Notes: a model not told the origin generated them from the sequence alone. DNA of 64,000 nucleotides from CAYQJV01 sp964417925 (GCA_964417925.1 CAYQJV010000003.1:17205-81204), one strand, 5' to 3'. Shown: positions 34,030 through 43,420, counted from the first letter of the stretch. Made by a program: numbers and translations.

Positions 34030-35214
34030 ATGATCATTTTTTGTGGCGTAATTGTTTTTATCTATCCACTGGCAAGTAACATAAGTCTTAGAGATTACAA
34101 AGTGCCTGTGAGTAGTGCGCGAAGTTCATTTGTTTCGGGAATGCTTTATCTACAGGATAGAGAGGATAGTATTCCCATTGGTGGTGTGGGGACCTTTGCC
34201 TTTGATTTTAATAAATTTTATTCTTCTTTGCCTTTTGCCTATGATATTACATTTCATTTGAGAACAGATGCTCAGTATCCTGAGCGTTTTGAAATAAATG
34301 ATACAACAATGAGAGAGGATACCTTTAGCACCCATAGTGTATACACAGTGCAGTTAAGTGGGCAGATGAACAAATATCTCTTTAAAGGGAAGGATTTTTT
34401 TGGATTTACAAAACTGGATTATACTCAACAAACAGTGTATTACCAACCGGATATTGAAATCATAGGAGGTTTTGGAATAGGAAGATTTATAAATGCTACC
34501 CCTCTTGCAAGAGCAATAAGAATAGAAGAAGAGTTGAAAAAAGAGGGGGTGCTGGTTGGGGATATACCTTATGGGGTGCTATTAAAATTTGCAAAGCATC
34601 TTGCTCCTGAAGTTCAGAAGAAATACCAAGAGGAGTTTTATTACTGGGAAAGGGAATATTATGCAACACTTGAGGAGATCCTGAAATCATCGGGTGTATT
34701 GAAAAACCAGGAACTGGGAAGTACTGGTACCTTAGTTATAAATGATATAATGAATGAGTTTATAGCAGAAAGATATTACGGAACTGAGTTTGCCTTAGGG
34801 ATAGGATACGAAATTTCAAATCCTGCTCAGTATGATACCATTCATGACGTGTTTATTGAGTTTGCAGAAAAATTCGCTACACCACTTGATATAAAATCTC
34901 AGTTTATTCAGTCCTTTTCCCTTCAGTTTCCATTTACAGGAGGCAAACTTGGCAATGAACTTTCTTCAAGTTTTATGATTAAATTTTCTTATGAAGTGAG
35001 TAATAAAATAGATTTCGTAGGTGCTTACTATCTGAATGCCACTATACAGAGGGAAGGAGGAAGAATTTACCATGAGCATGAAGGAGATATCACATTCATC
35101 TATACCATAATTAACAGACTTGACCTTACCAATACAATCTCTGTGAGAAGGCCTTCTGGTATAGAGAGGTTCGATTGGGAGTTCAGGACCGAGTTAAAAT
35201 ACCGCATATTATAA
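34030..35214 (+). CDS. Predicted secreted outer-membrane beta-barrel protein, unknown family
   Basis: 394 aa. An N-terminal hydrophobic signal (residues 2-16, IIFCGVIVFIYPLAS) is followed by alternating-residue strands (FAYDITFHLRTDAQYPERFEI, KYLFKGKDFFGFTKLDYTQ), a helical middle (residues ~155-235: RAIRIEEELKKEG..., VQKKYQEEFYYWEREYYATLEEIL), then more strands and a terminal aromatic strand (WEFRTELKYRIL). I do not recognise the family; the layout suggests an outer-membrane barrel with a helical insert. Ribosome site AAAGGAGGT. Overlaps the CPBP frame by 40 nt. Confidence 0.6.
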   Translation: MIIFCGVIVFIYPLASNISLRDYKVPVSSARSSFVSGMLYLQDREDSIPIGGVGTFAFDFNKFYSSLPFAYDITFHLRTDAQYPERFEINDTTMREDTFSTHSVYTVQLSGQMNKYLFKGKDFFGFTKLDYTQQTVYYQPDIEIIGGFGIGRFINATPLARAIRIEEELKKEGVLVGDIPYGVLLKFAKHLAPEVQKKYQEEFYYWEREYYATLEEILKSSGVLKNQELGSTGTLVINDIMNEFIAERYYGTEFALGIGYEISNPAQYDTIHDVFIEFAEKFATPLDIKSQFIQSFSLQFPFTGGKLGNELSSSFMIKFSYEVSNKIDFVGAYYLNATIQREGGRIYHEHEGDITFIYTIINRLDLTNTISVRRPSGIERFDWEFRTELKYRIL

Positions 35215-35894
35215 GACATTTAGATTATTATCTTGACTTTTTAAAAAAATTATGGAAGGAATATAGAGAACAGTTAATCGTTACTTTAACCATATGTGTG
35301 GTAATTCTTTTTACAAAGTATCACCCGATATACAGAGTTTTCCCACCCGATGTACCACGAATATTGATAAGAATGGTATATCAACCTTTACTTTTTTTGA
35401 TAGGTCCTATTTTTACATTTATACTTATAGGAAAAGGATTTAGAGAGTTTGGGTTTATACCTAAGAAAATAAAATTCTGGTGGAGGGATTTTCTGCTGTT
35501 CTACTTTGTAATGCTGGTCCTTGTAATTTTAGTATGCAGAACCAGAACTTTTCAATATACCTATCCGCTTTTTAAACATGCTGAAAAAAGTTTTAAGCCT
35601 TTTATTATGTGGGAGATGGTGCATCTTTTTTACATGTTTGGCTGGGAATTTCTCTGGAGAGGTTATTTATTATTTTCCATTAGGAGAAAGGCAGGAGATG
35701 TAATTGCTGTTCTTATTCAGACGATTCCTTTTGCCCTGCTTCATGTAGGAAAGCCAGAATTGGAAGCATATGGCTCCATAATTGCAGGAATATTCCTCGG
35801 AGTTCTTGCAATAAAAAGCAATAGTTTTATTCCAGGGGCAATTCTTCATTTTTTAGTGGCTTTAACAATGGATGTGCTGGCTGTGATGTTTTAA
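35175..35894 (+). CDS. CPBP-family intramembrane metalloprotease-like protein
   Basis: 239 aa from TTG 35175, the only standard start upstream of the first membrane helix; the overlap with the previous gene is 40 nt, so the start is uncertain. About six membrane segments are visible. Motif 1 is WEFLWRGYLLF near residue 155 (family EExxxR, here with a single Glu before the Arg), motif 2 is FALLHVG near 188 and motif 3 has HFLVALTMD near the end. Members cleave or process membrane-associated peptides and prenylated proteins. Substrate unknown. Confidence 0.75.
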   Translation: MGVQDRVKIPHIIRHLDYYLDFLKKLWKEYREQLIVTLTICVVILFTKYHPIYRVFPPDVPRILIRMVYQPLLFLIGPIFTFILIGKGFREFGFIPKKIKFWWRDFLLFYFVMLVLVILVCRTRTFQYTYPLFKHAEKSFKPFIMWEMVHLFYMFGWEFLWRGYLLFSIRRKAGDVIAVLIQTIPFALLHVGKPELEAYGSIIAGIFLGVLAIKSNSFIPGAILHFLVALTMDVLAVMF

Positions 35895-36620
35895 ATGAGA
35901 CTTAATAGATATCTGGCTATTTGTGGATTGGGAGCAAGGAGGAAGGTTGAGCAGTTTATAAAGGAAGGTAGAGTAAAGGTAAATGGAGTAGTTATAAGAG
36001 AACCATGGTACAGAGTAGGAGAAGATGAGAAAGTAGAGGTGGATGGAAAGGTGGTAACGCCCAAGGCTCCGGTTTATGTAATTTTAAATAAGCCTTCGGG
36101 CATTATTACTACAAAAAGTGATGAAAGAAATAGAAAAACGGTAATTTCTCTTTTACCTAAGAGATTCAAGTATCTTTTTCCAGTAGGTAGACTGGATAAG
36201 GACGTTACAGGTCTTGTCTTTTTAACAAATGATGGGGAAATTGCCCATAGATTAATGCATCCTCGGTTTGAAGTAGAAAAAGAATATATTGTAACTTTAA
36301 AAAGAAGAATTAATGACTATGCAGTGGAAAAAGCTATAAAAGGTATAAAGATCAATGGAGATTTTTACAAAATAAAGAAACTGAAGATTATGAAAAGGAC
36401 AAAGAAGCGGTCTATAGTGGATATTGTACTTACAGAAGGGAAAAAGAGGGAAATAAAGATTATTTTTAGAAATCTGGGTTATCCAGTCCTTTCTATAAAA
36501 AGAGTAAGAATAGGTTGTATTGCGATAGGAAGGATAAAGGAAGGGGAGTGGAGATATTTAACTTCCAAAGAGATAAAAAGATTAAAACAACTTGTTTATG
36601 GATATAAAAAAGGTAATTGA
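35895..36620 (+). CDS. RsuA/RluB-family pseudouridine synthase
   Basis: 241 aa. Residues 1-60 are an S4 RNA-binding domain (MRLNRYLAICGLGARRKVEQFIKEGRVKVNG). The catalytic Asp is in FPVGRLDKDVTGLVFLTNDG near residue 102, followed by EKEYIVTL and LTEGKKREIKIIFRNLGYPVLSIKRVRIG, all typical of RsuA/RluB/RluE/RluF enzymes. RluB-type 23S modification is most likely but the exact site is not readable. Starts directly after the CPBP stop. Confidence 0.92.
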   Translation: MRLNRYLAICGLGARRKVEQFIKEGRVKVNGVVIREPWYRVGEDEKVEVDGKVVTPKAPVYVILNKPSGIITTKSDERNRKTVISLLPKRFKYLFPVGRLDKDVTGLVFLTNDGEIAHRLMHPRFEVEKEYIVTLKRRINDYAVEKAIKGIKINGDFYKIKKLKIMKRTKKRSIVDIVLTEGKKREIKIIFRNLGYPVLSIKRVRIGCIAIGRIKEGEWRYLTSKEIKRLKQLVYGYKKGN

Positions 36621-38004
36621 AAAAGCACGTATAGTTCAAAAAATATGGAGCGAGAAGCCAATAAAAGAAAGAACCTCATTCCTAAGAAGAATGCGAAAAG
36701 TAATGGAAAAGTGCTGTTCAGAAATAATCACAGCTATACAGAAGGATACAGGTAAAGAAAAAACAGAGATTATTATTACAGAAATAATGTCTACCGATAT
36801 GTTTATAGGGTGGAATATAAATAAAGCCGATAAAATACTTAGACCCAAAAAAGTGAAAACTCCATTTTGGTGTTTCTGGAAAAAATCATACATTTACTTT
36901 GAACCTATTGGAGTGATTGGGGTTATATCTCCATGGAACTTTCCATTTCATGCTTCCATCGTACCTTCTCTTGCTCCTCTTATTTGTGGAAACACAGTGA
37001 TATTAAAGCCTTCAGAGTATACCCCAGAAACCACAAAAGTAATTAAAAAGATAATTGAAGAGGTAGGATTTCCTGAAGGGGTATTTAATGTAGTTGAAGG
37101 TGCTGAGAAGGAAGGAATAGAGATAGTAAGTAATGTGGATGGAGTAATGTTTACTGGAAGTACGGAAACAGGAAAGAAAGTAGCAGAAATTGCAGGAAAA
37201 AGGTTAATCCCATGTGTTCTTGAACTTGGGGGCAAGGATGCAATGTTGGTGTTGGAAGATGCTTTTCTTGAAAGAGCAGTAAATGCAGCAGTGTGGGGTG
37301 GGTTTTTAAATTCAGGCCAACTCTGTATATCCATTGAGATGGTGCTTTTACATGAAAAAATATACCAAAAATTCATGAGTATGTTATTAGAAAAGATTAA
37401 AAACATGGATGTAAAAATTAGAATCTTTGATAAGCAAAAAGATACTGTGTATTTTCATATCAGAGATGCATTAAGAAGGAAGGCTTCATTCCTTAAACCC
37501 TTAAAAGGGGACTTCCCTGCTATTATAGAAAATATCAACAAAAATATGATGATATTTAAAGAAGAAACTTTTGGTCCTGTTATTGCAGTAAGGAAGATAA
37601 AGACTGTAGAGGAAGGAATAGAATTTATAAACAGTTCAAGATATGGGCTTACTGCATCAATATGGACAAGGGATATAAAGAAGGCAGAAAATATTGCAAA
37701 AAAAGTAAAGGTAGGAAATGTAATGATAAATGATGTGATTACCATAATAAACAATCCATACCTTCCTTTTGGAGGGGTTAAAGAAAGCGGTATTGGAAGA
37801 TATCATGCGGAGAATGGTTTTTACAGTTTCTGTAATGTAAAATCGGTGATGGTGGATAAAGGATTCATGAAACGAGATTTCTATTGGTATCCTTATACAA
37901 GGAAGTTCAAATTATTTCTTGATTTATATTCTGGATTTGTAGATAAAAATATTTTTAAAATGATAAAAAGCGTGTTGAAACTTCTGGTTAATAAATCATC
38001 TTAA
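36598..38004 (+). CDS. Aldehyde dehydrogenase
   Basis: 468 aa from ATG 36598 (TTG 36592 is two codons upstream). It oxidises aldehydes with NAD(P). Seen: PWNFPFHASIVPSLAPLICGNTVILKPSEYTPET, Glu in CVLELGGKDAMLVLEDA, catalytic Cys in FLNSGQLCISIE, EETFGPVIAVRKI, and PFGGVKESGIGRYH. The C-terminus carries a basic/hydrophobic tail (FKLFLDLYSGF...) like fatty-aldehyde dehydrogenases, so membrane contact and a lipid-derived aldehyde are possible. Stop overlaps the opposing gene's stop in a shared TTAA. Confidence 0.92.
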   Translation: MDIKKVIEKARIVQKIWSEKPIKERTSFLRRMRKVMEKCCSEIITAIQKDTGKEKTEIIITEIMSTDMFIGWNINKADKILRPKKVKTPFWCFWKKSYIYFEPIGVIGVISPWNFPFHASIVPSLAPLICGNTVILKPSEYTPETTKVIKKIIEEVGFPEGVFNVVEGAEKEGIEIVSNVDGVMFTGSTETGKKVAEIAGKRLIPCVLELGGKDAMLVLEDAFLERAVNAAVWGGFLNSGQLCISIEMVLLHEKIYQKFMSMLLEKIKNMDVKIRIFDKQKDTVYFHIRDALRRKASFLKPLKGDFPAIIENINKNMMIFKEETFGPVIAVRKIKTVEEGIEFINSSRYGLTASIWTRDIKKAENIAKKVKVGNVMINDVITIINNPYLPFGGVKESGIGRYHAENGFYSFCNVKSVMVDKGFMKRDFYWYPYTRKFKLFLDLYSGFVDKNIFKMIKSVLKLLVNKSS

Positions 38005-38372
38005 TGAGGTAATGCCTCCCACAATTTTGTAGAATAAACCTTTGATATGTACCTAATTGCTCCAAGATTTGTTCCACGTTTAGCAGCAATAAGTAGAAAA
38101 ACCGATCCATCACCAATTAGTTTGGTAAGAAAGTGTCCTTGTTCTGTAGATAATAAATTGTCCACCATTTTCCCAAGTCTTGCATCTTCCACAGTAGCTA
38201 TAATTCTTTTCATTACTGTGCTTAAATTGGCTGCTGCAAGTTCTGAATCCATATTCTCAGGATTTGGTGTATACTCAGATATTATAAGTCCATCTGAACT
38301 TACCAGTGAGACCGTTAAAATTCCATCAACCTGTTTCCCCATTTCTTCAAGAATATTTTTTATTTCCATCAT
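38001..38372 (-). CDS. Roadblock/LC7-domain protein
   Basis: 123 aa, a single roadblock/LC7 fold (VDGILTVSLVSSDGLIISEY..., ELAAANLSTVMKRIIATVED, FLTKLIGDGSVFLLIAAKRGTNLGAIRYI). Bacterial members act with small Ras-like GTPases such as MglA in polarity or motility; no GTPase is adjacent here. The start (two Met codons) follows GGAGGGCAA and overlaps the TPR gene stop, so it is cotranslated with it. Its stop shares TTAA with the opposing aldehyde dehydrogenase stop. Confidence 0.88.
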   Translation of the reverse strand: MMEIKNILEEMGKQVDGILTVSLVSSDGLIISEYTPNPENMDSELAAANLSTVMKRIIATVEDARLGKMVDNLLSTEQGHFLTKLIGDGSVFLLIAAKRGTNLGAIRYISKVYSTKLWEALPH

Positions 38373-39412
38373 TTGCCCTCCTTATTTTTAAATTGAGAAA
38401 GCAACTTAAAGGCCTTTTGGGCATATAAGTTAAGTGGATCTATTTCAATACATTTTTTGAGGTATTCAAGAGCTTTCTTGGGATCCTTTTTAAAAAACTC
38501 TACTCCTTTTTTATACAGGAGTTCACATAATACAGAGTTTATAAGTCCATCGCTTTTTTTTAAGTTATGTGCCTTTTGCAGATCTGCAATTGCTTCGTCA
38601 ATTTTGCCAAGTTTTTTATACAGAATTCCTCTATTGAGATAAAATTTGTAGTTATTGGGAGAAAGTTGTATAGCTTTTGTGTAATCGCTCAGGGCATCCT
38701 TGTATTTTTCAATTTTTTCATATGCCTTACCACGGTTGCTGTAAAATAAAGGATTTTCGGGATCAAATTTTATTGCATTGGTATAATCATCTATTGCTCT
38801 ATCGTATTTCTTAATCTCAGAAAATAGCCTTCCTCTGTTGTTATAAGCAAGAGCATAAGTGGAATCCAAAGATAAGGCTTTGGTGTAATAAAATAAGGCT
38901 TTTTGCTTTTCTTGATTATATTCGTAACCCATTGCAAGGTTATGGGTTATTAAAGGATTAAGGGAGTCTATTTCATAAGCTTTCTTGAAGTAAATTAATG
39001 CACTATCATATTGTTCGGTCTTAAAATACACAATTCCAAGGTTATTGTAATACTCGGCATTTTCAGGAGAAAGTTCTATTGCGGTTTTAAAATCCAGTAT
39101 TGCTGCAGCATAATTTTTAAGATTTAGATAGGCAGTTCCTCGGTTATAGTAATATATTGCCTTTTCAGGGGAAATAGCTATTGCTTTATTAAAATAATCT
39201 ACCGCAGTGTTATAATCCCTTAAAGAGAAATAACATAGTCCTAACCCATTATATGCTTCTGCGTTGTAAGGATTTTCTTTTAATACTTTATTAAATTCTT
39301 TTATCGCCTTTTCATAATTACCTGTAGTATAGTAGTTTTTTGCTTTTGAAAGGTAATACGATGCACATCCTAATAAAAGCAAGAAAATGGTGAAAAATTT
39401 TCTGTTATTCAT
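38369..39412 (-). CDS. TPR-repeat lipoprotein
   Basis: 347 aa. Signal peptide with lipobox FLLLLGCAS (Cys near residue 16), then about eight consecutive 34-residue tetratricopeptide repeats (for example YNAEAYNGLGLCYFSLRDYNTAVDY-like units; typical A/Y/G positions and ending P at N-P-x-N-A-E). It is a protein-protein scaffold facing the periplasm or outer membrane. Promoter directly abuts the ATG and there is no Shine-Dalgarno sequence, suggesting a leaderless mRNA. Followed by the roadblock gene. Confidence 0.9.
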   Translation of the reverse strand: MNNRKFFTIFLLLLGCASYYLSKAKNYYTTGNYEKAIKEFNKVLKENPYNAEAYNGLGLCYFSLRDYNTAVDYFNKAIAISPEKAIYYYNRGTAYLNLKNYAAAILDFKTAIELSPENAEYYNNLGIVYFKTEQYDSALIYFKKAYEIDSLNPLITHNLAMGYEYNQEKQKALFYYTKALSLDSTYALAYNNRGRLFSEIKKYDRAIDDYTNAIKFDPENPLFYSNRGKAYEKIEKYKDALSDYTKAIQLSPNNYKFYLNRGILYKKLGKIDEAIADLQKAHNLKKSDGLINSVLCELLYKKGVEFFKKDPKKALEYLKKCIEIDPLNLYAQKAFKLLSQFKNKEGK

Positions 39413-39420
39413 TATATTTA

Positions 39421-39448
39421 ATTATCCTCTTAAAAAGTAAACTGTCAA
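39421..39448 (-). promoter_or_regulatory. Promoter of the TPR lipoprotein gene (probably leaderless)
   Basis: Minus strand TTGACA (39448-39443), 16 nt, GATAAT (39426-39421). 8 nt separate the -10 box from ATG at 39412. Confidence 0.72.
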
Positions 39449-39453
39449 GTTTA

Positions 39454-39480
39454 TTGATTTGATTCTGTTGGATGTATAAT
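39454..39480 (+). promoter_or_regulatory. Possible promoter of the decayed permease
   Basis: TTGATT (39454-39459), 15 nt, TATAAT (39475-39480), 8 nt before ATG 39489. The -10 is perfect but the -35 and the spacing are weaker than in other promoters here. Confidence 0.4.
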
Positions 39481-39488
39481 TAAAAATC

Positions 39489-40215
39489 ATGGAGCTTTAT
39501 GGAGGTAGCCCATTTTTAAAAAAGTATTAAAAGATTATTTTCTTTTAGGTTCCATTTTAACATTTATTTTATTATCTTTTTTGTTCCCCTGTAAAATAAG
39601 AAAATATCCTGAATTTGTTGATTGGACAACAATGGTTATTTTAACTTCGCTCATTATAATTACTACAGGTTTAAAGGAAAGTGGATTCTTCCAGCATATT
39701 TCCGAGAATTTGGTTTTTGGATTTAAAAACGAAAGAAAGCTCGCTTTGGTGATGATAATAATTTCTGTGTTTTTTTCTATGTTTTTGACAAACGATATTA
39801 CACTTTTTATTTTGATTCCCATTACCCTTGAAATGCAAAAAAGACTCAAAAATGATTTAAGAAAGTTAATAATTTTTGAAAACTATCGCAGTAAATGTTG
39901 GCTCTCTTTTAACTCCTGGAGGGAATCCACAAAATGTATTTATATGGCACAGATGGGATGTTCCTTTTGTTAAATTCATATGGAGAATGCTTCCAGCAGA
40001 ATTGGTTTGTTTTGGGTACTCTTTATAATTGCTTTATTTGAATTCAAAGATAATGCTTTATATTTACATGTTAAATTTTATAATCACAAAGTTAACAAAC
40101 TATACCTCTTAAATTTTTTCTGCATTCAGTAAAAGAAAATCTACTTGAATTTTATATAACAGGCATTGTGCTTTCACAACTTATAAGTAATATCTCTTTT
40201 AAATTGACTTTTTGA
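39489..40215 (+). pseudogene. Decayed ArsB/NhaD/SLC13-like ion permease
   Basis: Four pieces of one membrane transporter lie in shifting frames. From ATG 39489 (MELYGGSPFLKK) a -1 shift at A6 leads to VLKDYFLLGSILTFILL..., through DWTTMVILTSLIIITTGLKESGFF and FLTNDITLFILIPITL. At ~39881 an extra base in an A run moves it to TIAVNVGSLLTPGGNPQNVFIW, which stops at 40026. A short third piece (LFIIALFEFKDN) follows. The last piece ends FYITGIVLSQLISNISF at 40215, a typical ArsB/NhaD C-terminal motif. It is far shorter than the ~400-aa family, so it also has internal or terminal deletions. Clearly non-functional. Confidence 0.85.
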
Positions 40216-40231
40216 AATATTCTAAGATAAT
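40204..40231 (+). promoter_or_regulatory. Promoter of the lptE-like gene (probably leaderless)
   Basis: TTGACT (40204-40209), 16 nt, GATAAT (40226-40231); 7 nt to ATG 40239. The -35 box lies inside the last codons of the permease relic. Confidence 0.72.
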
Positions 40232-40238
40232 TTAAATA

Positions 40239-40715
40239 ATGAAAAAAATAGTTTTTTCTGGATTTGTGGCGTTTATTTTCTGTTGTGGATATTCCACTCG
40301 GGCTTTACTGCCTCCTTATTTAAAATCCATCTATATTTCTCAGCCTGTAAATAATACTACAAAACCTATGTTGGAGGAAGTACTCAAACGAAATCTTGAG
40401 ATGAGTTTTATTAAAGATGGAAATCTAAAGGTAGTGGGATCTATTGATGAAGCTTCTCTCATATGTGAGACCACAATAAAAAATTATTCAAAGTCTCCTG
40501 TGGAGTATACTGTAGATCAATTTGTACGACACTGGAGAATTACCATTACAGTACATGTGAAATGTACTGACCAAATAAAAAACAGAATTTTTTGGGAAGG
40601 AGATGTTTCTTTTTGGGAAGATATTCAACGAATAGAGGATGAGGAAAAAGCTATAGATACTCTTTTTAAAAGGATTTCACAGGAGATTGTAGTAAAAACA
40701 GTTACCAATTGGTAG
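40239..40715 (+). CDS. lptE: LptE-like outer-membrane lipoprotein
   Basis: 158 aa. Signal peptide with a lipobox ending FCCGYS; after the Cys the text CGYSTRALLPPYLKSIYISQPVNNTTKPMLEEVLKRNLEMSF matches the LptE family as found in FCB bacteria (CGYS..., LPPxIKTI, NxT). LptE plugs the LptD barrel that places lipopolysaccharide in the outer leaflet. LptD itself is not in the window. No Shine-Dalgarno sequence and a promoter directly before the ATG. TTG of the next gene follows 1 nt after the stop. Confidence 0.8.
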   Translation: MKKIVFSGFVAFIFCCGYSTRALLPPYLKSIYISQPVNNTTKPMLEEVLKRNLEMSFIKDGNLKVVGSIDEASLICETTIKNYSKSPVEYTVDQFVRHWRITITVHVKCTDQIKNRIFWEGDVSFWEDIQRIEDEEKAIDTLFKRISQEIVVKTVTNW

Positions 40716-40716
40716 A

Positions 40717-42018
40717 TTGATAGTTTCGGTTGAGAAGATTGTATACGGAGGCTATGCTCTTGCAAGACACAAGGGGAAAGTAATTTTCATAAAGAACGTA
40801 CTTCCAGAGGAAAAGGTAAAAATAAAAATAGTCAAAGAAAAAAAGGACCATGCTTTTGCCGAGGTGGTGGATATAATAGAATCCTCCGTACATAGACAAG
40901 ATCCAGAATGTCAACATTTTGGATTGTGTGGTGGATGTGATTTTCAGTATGTATCGTATGAATATGAGATGTTTTTAAAAAAAGAGATGCTTGAGGAACT
41001 TTTAAAAAGGGAAAAGATAGATGTTGAGATTAAGGAAGTTGTGGTTTCAAAATCTCATAAAGGATATAGAAATAAAAGTGAACTTCCTGTAAAGGGAGGT
41101 AAAAGAGTAAGAATAGGTTTTTTTGAAAGTAAAAGTCATAGAGTTGTAAATATTAAAGAGTGTACAGTGCATCCAAGATTTTTTAACGAGATTATAGAGG
41201 TGTTGAGAGGGAAAATAGAAAGGACAAAGGTATCCATATACGATGAGAATACAGGAAGAGGAGATTTAAGGTACATCATACTGCGAACAAACCCTGCAAA
41301 AGATGTACTTATTGGATTTGTTTCTAAGTCCGGTAGTCTTTCCCATGAGGCCTGGAAAGGAGTAGAAAAGAGATTTAAAAATATCAAAGGAATTCTGGTA
41401 AATTACAATCCATTTTCTGGTTCAAAAATAACCGGCGATAGGATAAAAAATGTTTATGGTAGAGATTTCTTGAAATACCGGATCAATGGGAAGACATTTA
41501 TAGTAAGTTTTCTTTCGTTCTTTCAGACAAATTCCTATCAATTGGAGAATATGGTGGGGCTAATAAAAGATCTTCTATCCCCTGAAAAAAACGATAGAAT
41601 AGGTGATTTATATTCAGGGGTTGGATTGTTTGGAATATCCTTGGCAGAGGATGTGAAGCATGTGGTTTTGATAGAGCAAGCATCAAGCTCAGTAGAGGAT
41701 GCAAGAAAAAATATTGAAATTAATCAGTTGGTAAATATAGAGGTAGTAAAAGGAGATGCATCCTGGATAAGAGAGTTTGAAGGTATAAATAAACTGATAG
41801 TGGACCCCCCAAGGAAAGGGATGTCTGATGAGGTGATAAAAGCAATACTGCATTTAAGCCCTGAGAGGATAGCTTATGTATCGTGTAATCCAGCCACTTT
41901 TGCAAGAGATATTAAAAAACTGGAAGAAAAATACAGGCTTCAATATGTTGTTCTTATAGATATGTTTCCCAGAACATACCATATGGAGGTTGTTGGTTTA
42001 CTTTTAAAAAATGATTAA
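40717..42018 (+). CDS. rlmD: TrmA/RlmD-family 23S rRNA (uracil-5)-methyltransferase
   Basis: 433 aa from TTG 40717. An N-terminal TRAM domain (IVSVEKIVYGGYALARHKGKVIFIKNVLPEEK) is followed by the [4Fe-4S] motif CQHFGLCGGCDFQ with the first Cys near residue 65, then the SAM domain: FFQTNSYQLENM, GDLYSGVGLFGISLAEDV, DPPRKGMSDEV, and the catalytic Cys in YVSCNPATFARDI near residue 390. This is the RlmC/RlmD/TrmA layout; the exact uridine is not decided by sequence. Overlaps the next gene by 8 nt. Confidence 0.9.
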   Translation: MIVSVEKIVYGGYALARHKGKVIFIKNVLPEEKVKIKIVKEKKDHAFAEVVDIIESSVHRQDPECQHFGLCGGCDFQYVSYEYEMFLKKEMLEELLKREKIDVEIKEVVVSKSHKGYRNKSELPVKGGKRVRIGFFESKSHRVVNIKECTVHPRFFNEIIEVLRGKIERTKVSIYDENTGRGDLRYIILRTNPAKDVLIGFVSKSGSLSHEAWKGVEKRFKNIKGILVNYNPFSGSKITGDRIKNVYGRDFLKYRINGKTFIVSFLSFFQTNSYQLENMVGLIKDLLSPEKNDRIGDLYSGVGLFGISLAEDVKHVVLIEQASSSVEDARKNIEINQLVNIEVVKGDASWIREFEGINKLIVDPPRKGMSDEVIKAILHLSPERIAYVSCNPATFARDIKKLEEKYRLQYVVLIDMFPRTYHMEVVGLLLKND

Positions 42019-43420
42019 GATAAAAAATTCAAAGATATGGGGTGAAAAAGGCTATGAACATACAAGTATTATTATTGAACACGAAAGGATAATATCTGTA
42101 GATGTAGATATAAAAGAAGCAGATTTTGAAAATGTATACGTACTGCCCGGTTTTATAGATTCACATATTCATCTTGTGGAATACGGAGAGACTTTTGTAT
42201 TCCCATCTCTTGACGAGGTAGAATCAAAAGAGCATGCGATGGAACTTCTTTTTGAGGGCCTTGGGATCGCAAGATATACAGGCTTTTTATACGCCTTTGG
42301 AATAGATCCAGAGAAAGCAAAGATAACTTCTGAAGATTTGGATAAAGTATCAAAAAAGGTTCCTGTAATTGTTCGAAGGATAGATGGACATTCTGCATAT
42401 CTCAACCATAAGGCAATGGAATTTTTAAAAGTAGTGCCTCAGCCTGTATATAAAGGAGAGGAAAACAAGTATATAGTAGAGAAAGTAGAAAGAGCTGTAC
42501 CTTGGGAAGTAAAAGAAGAAGGGATACTTAAAGCACAGAATAAATTGTTAAAATACGGTATAACCCATGTGGTTTCAATGACCCAAGAATATGATTGCGA
42601 AGGTCTTTTGAAATTAAAGGATAAACTCATAATTGACGTGACGGTGTTTTGTCAAACTGAAGATGTGAAGATGGTAAAACGGCTTGGACTACCAAGAATA
42701 GGAGGATGTTTACTCATAGACGGATCTTTTGGTTCCCATACTGCAGCAATTTCATTTCCCTATAACGATAAAAAACAAACAAAAGGAGTGCTCTACTACA
42801 CTGAGGAAGAGTTAAAGAGACTCGTTAAAAAATTCGCTCAAAACAATTTACAGATGACATTCCATGCTATAGGAGATAAAGCAATCTCTATGTTACTATG
42901 TGCCTATGAAGAGGTAATAGAGAGAGAAAATACACAGAGGCATAGAATAGAGCATGCTGAGCTCTTGAACAATCATATGATAGAAAAAATCAAAGAACTT
43001 GATATAATTATATCAGCTCAGCCAGGATTTGAGTATTATTGGGGAGGTAAAGGTAATCTCTACGAAAAAAGATTAGGGATGAGGTATATTTTAACAAATC
43101 CTTTCAAGGAGATTTTGGAAAAAAATATCAAATTGTGCTTTGGGTCGGATGCTCCTATTACTGATCCAGCTCCTTTCTATGTATTTCAAGGAAGTATACG
43201 TCATCCAAATTCAATTCACAGGATAAGATTTGAACAAGCAATAAGATGCTACACAATTAACGGAGCATATGCAGTGTTTGAAGAAAAGAATAAAGGAAGT
43301 ATAGAAAAAGGAAAAATTGCAGATATAATTCTCTTTGATAAGGATCCATCCAAGAATTACAACCTTAACCCCTGTGCAGTGATCAAAGAAGGTAGAATAG
43401 TTGCTCAATATTGTGATTAG
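42011..43420 (+). CDS. YtcJ-like amidohydrolase
   Basis: 469 aa. Metal-dependent hydrolase of the amidohydrolase-3 group. Seen: LPGFIDSHIHLVEYG near residue 50 (HxH metal ligands), RRIDGHSAYLNHKAM near 120, MTFHAIGDKAISM near 280, HRIEHAELLNN near 315, FGSDAPITDPAPF near 380 (catalytic Asp) and GSIEKGKIADIILFDKDP. Natural substrates of this family are mostly unknown (amides, carbamates). Overlaps rlmD by 8 nt. A 94-nt gap with a promoter separates it from the next gene. Confidence 0.88.
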   Translation: MIKIKNSKIWGEKGYEHTSIIIEHERIISVDVDIKEADFENVYVLPGFIDSHIHLVEYGETFVFPSLDEVESKEHAMELLFEGLGIARYTGFLYAFGIDPEKAKITSEDLDKVSKKVPVIVRRIDGHSAYLNHKAMEFLKVVPQPVYKGEENKYIVEKVERAVPWEVKEEGILKAQNKLLKYGITHVVSMTQEYDCEGLLKLKDKLIIDVTVFCQTEDVKMVKRLGLPRIGGCLLIDGSFGSHTAAISFPYNDKKQTKGVLYYTEEELKRLVKKFAQNNLQMTFHAIGDKAISMLLCAYEEVIERENTQRHRIEHAELLNNHMIEKIKELDIIISAQPGFEYYWGGKGNLYEKRLGMRYILTNPFKEILEKNIKLCFGSDAPITDPAPFYVFQGSIRHPNSIHRIRFEQAIRCYTINGAYAVFEEKNKGSIEKGKIADIILFDKDPSKNYNLNPCAVIKEGRIVAQYCD

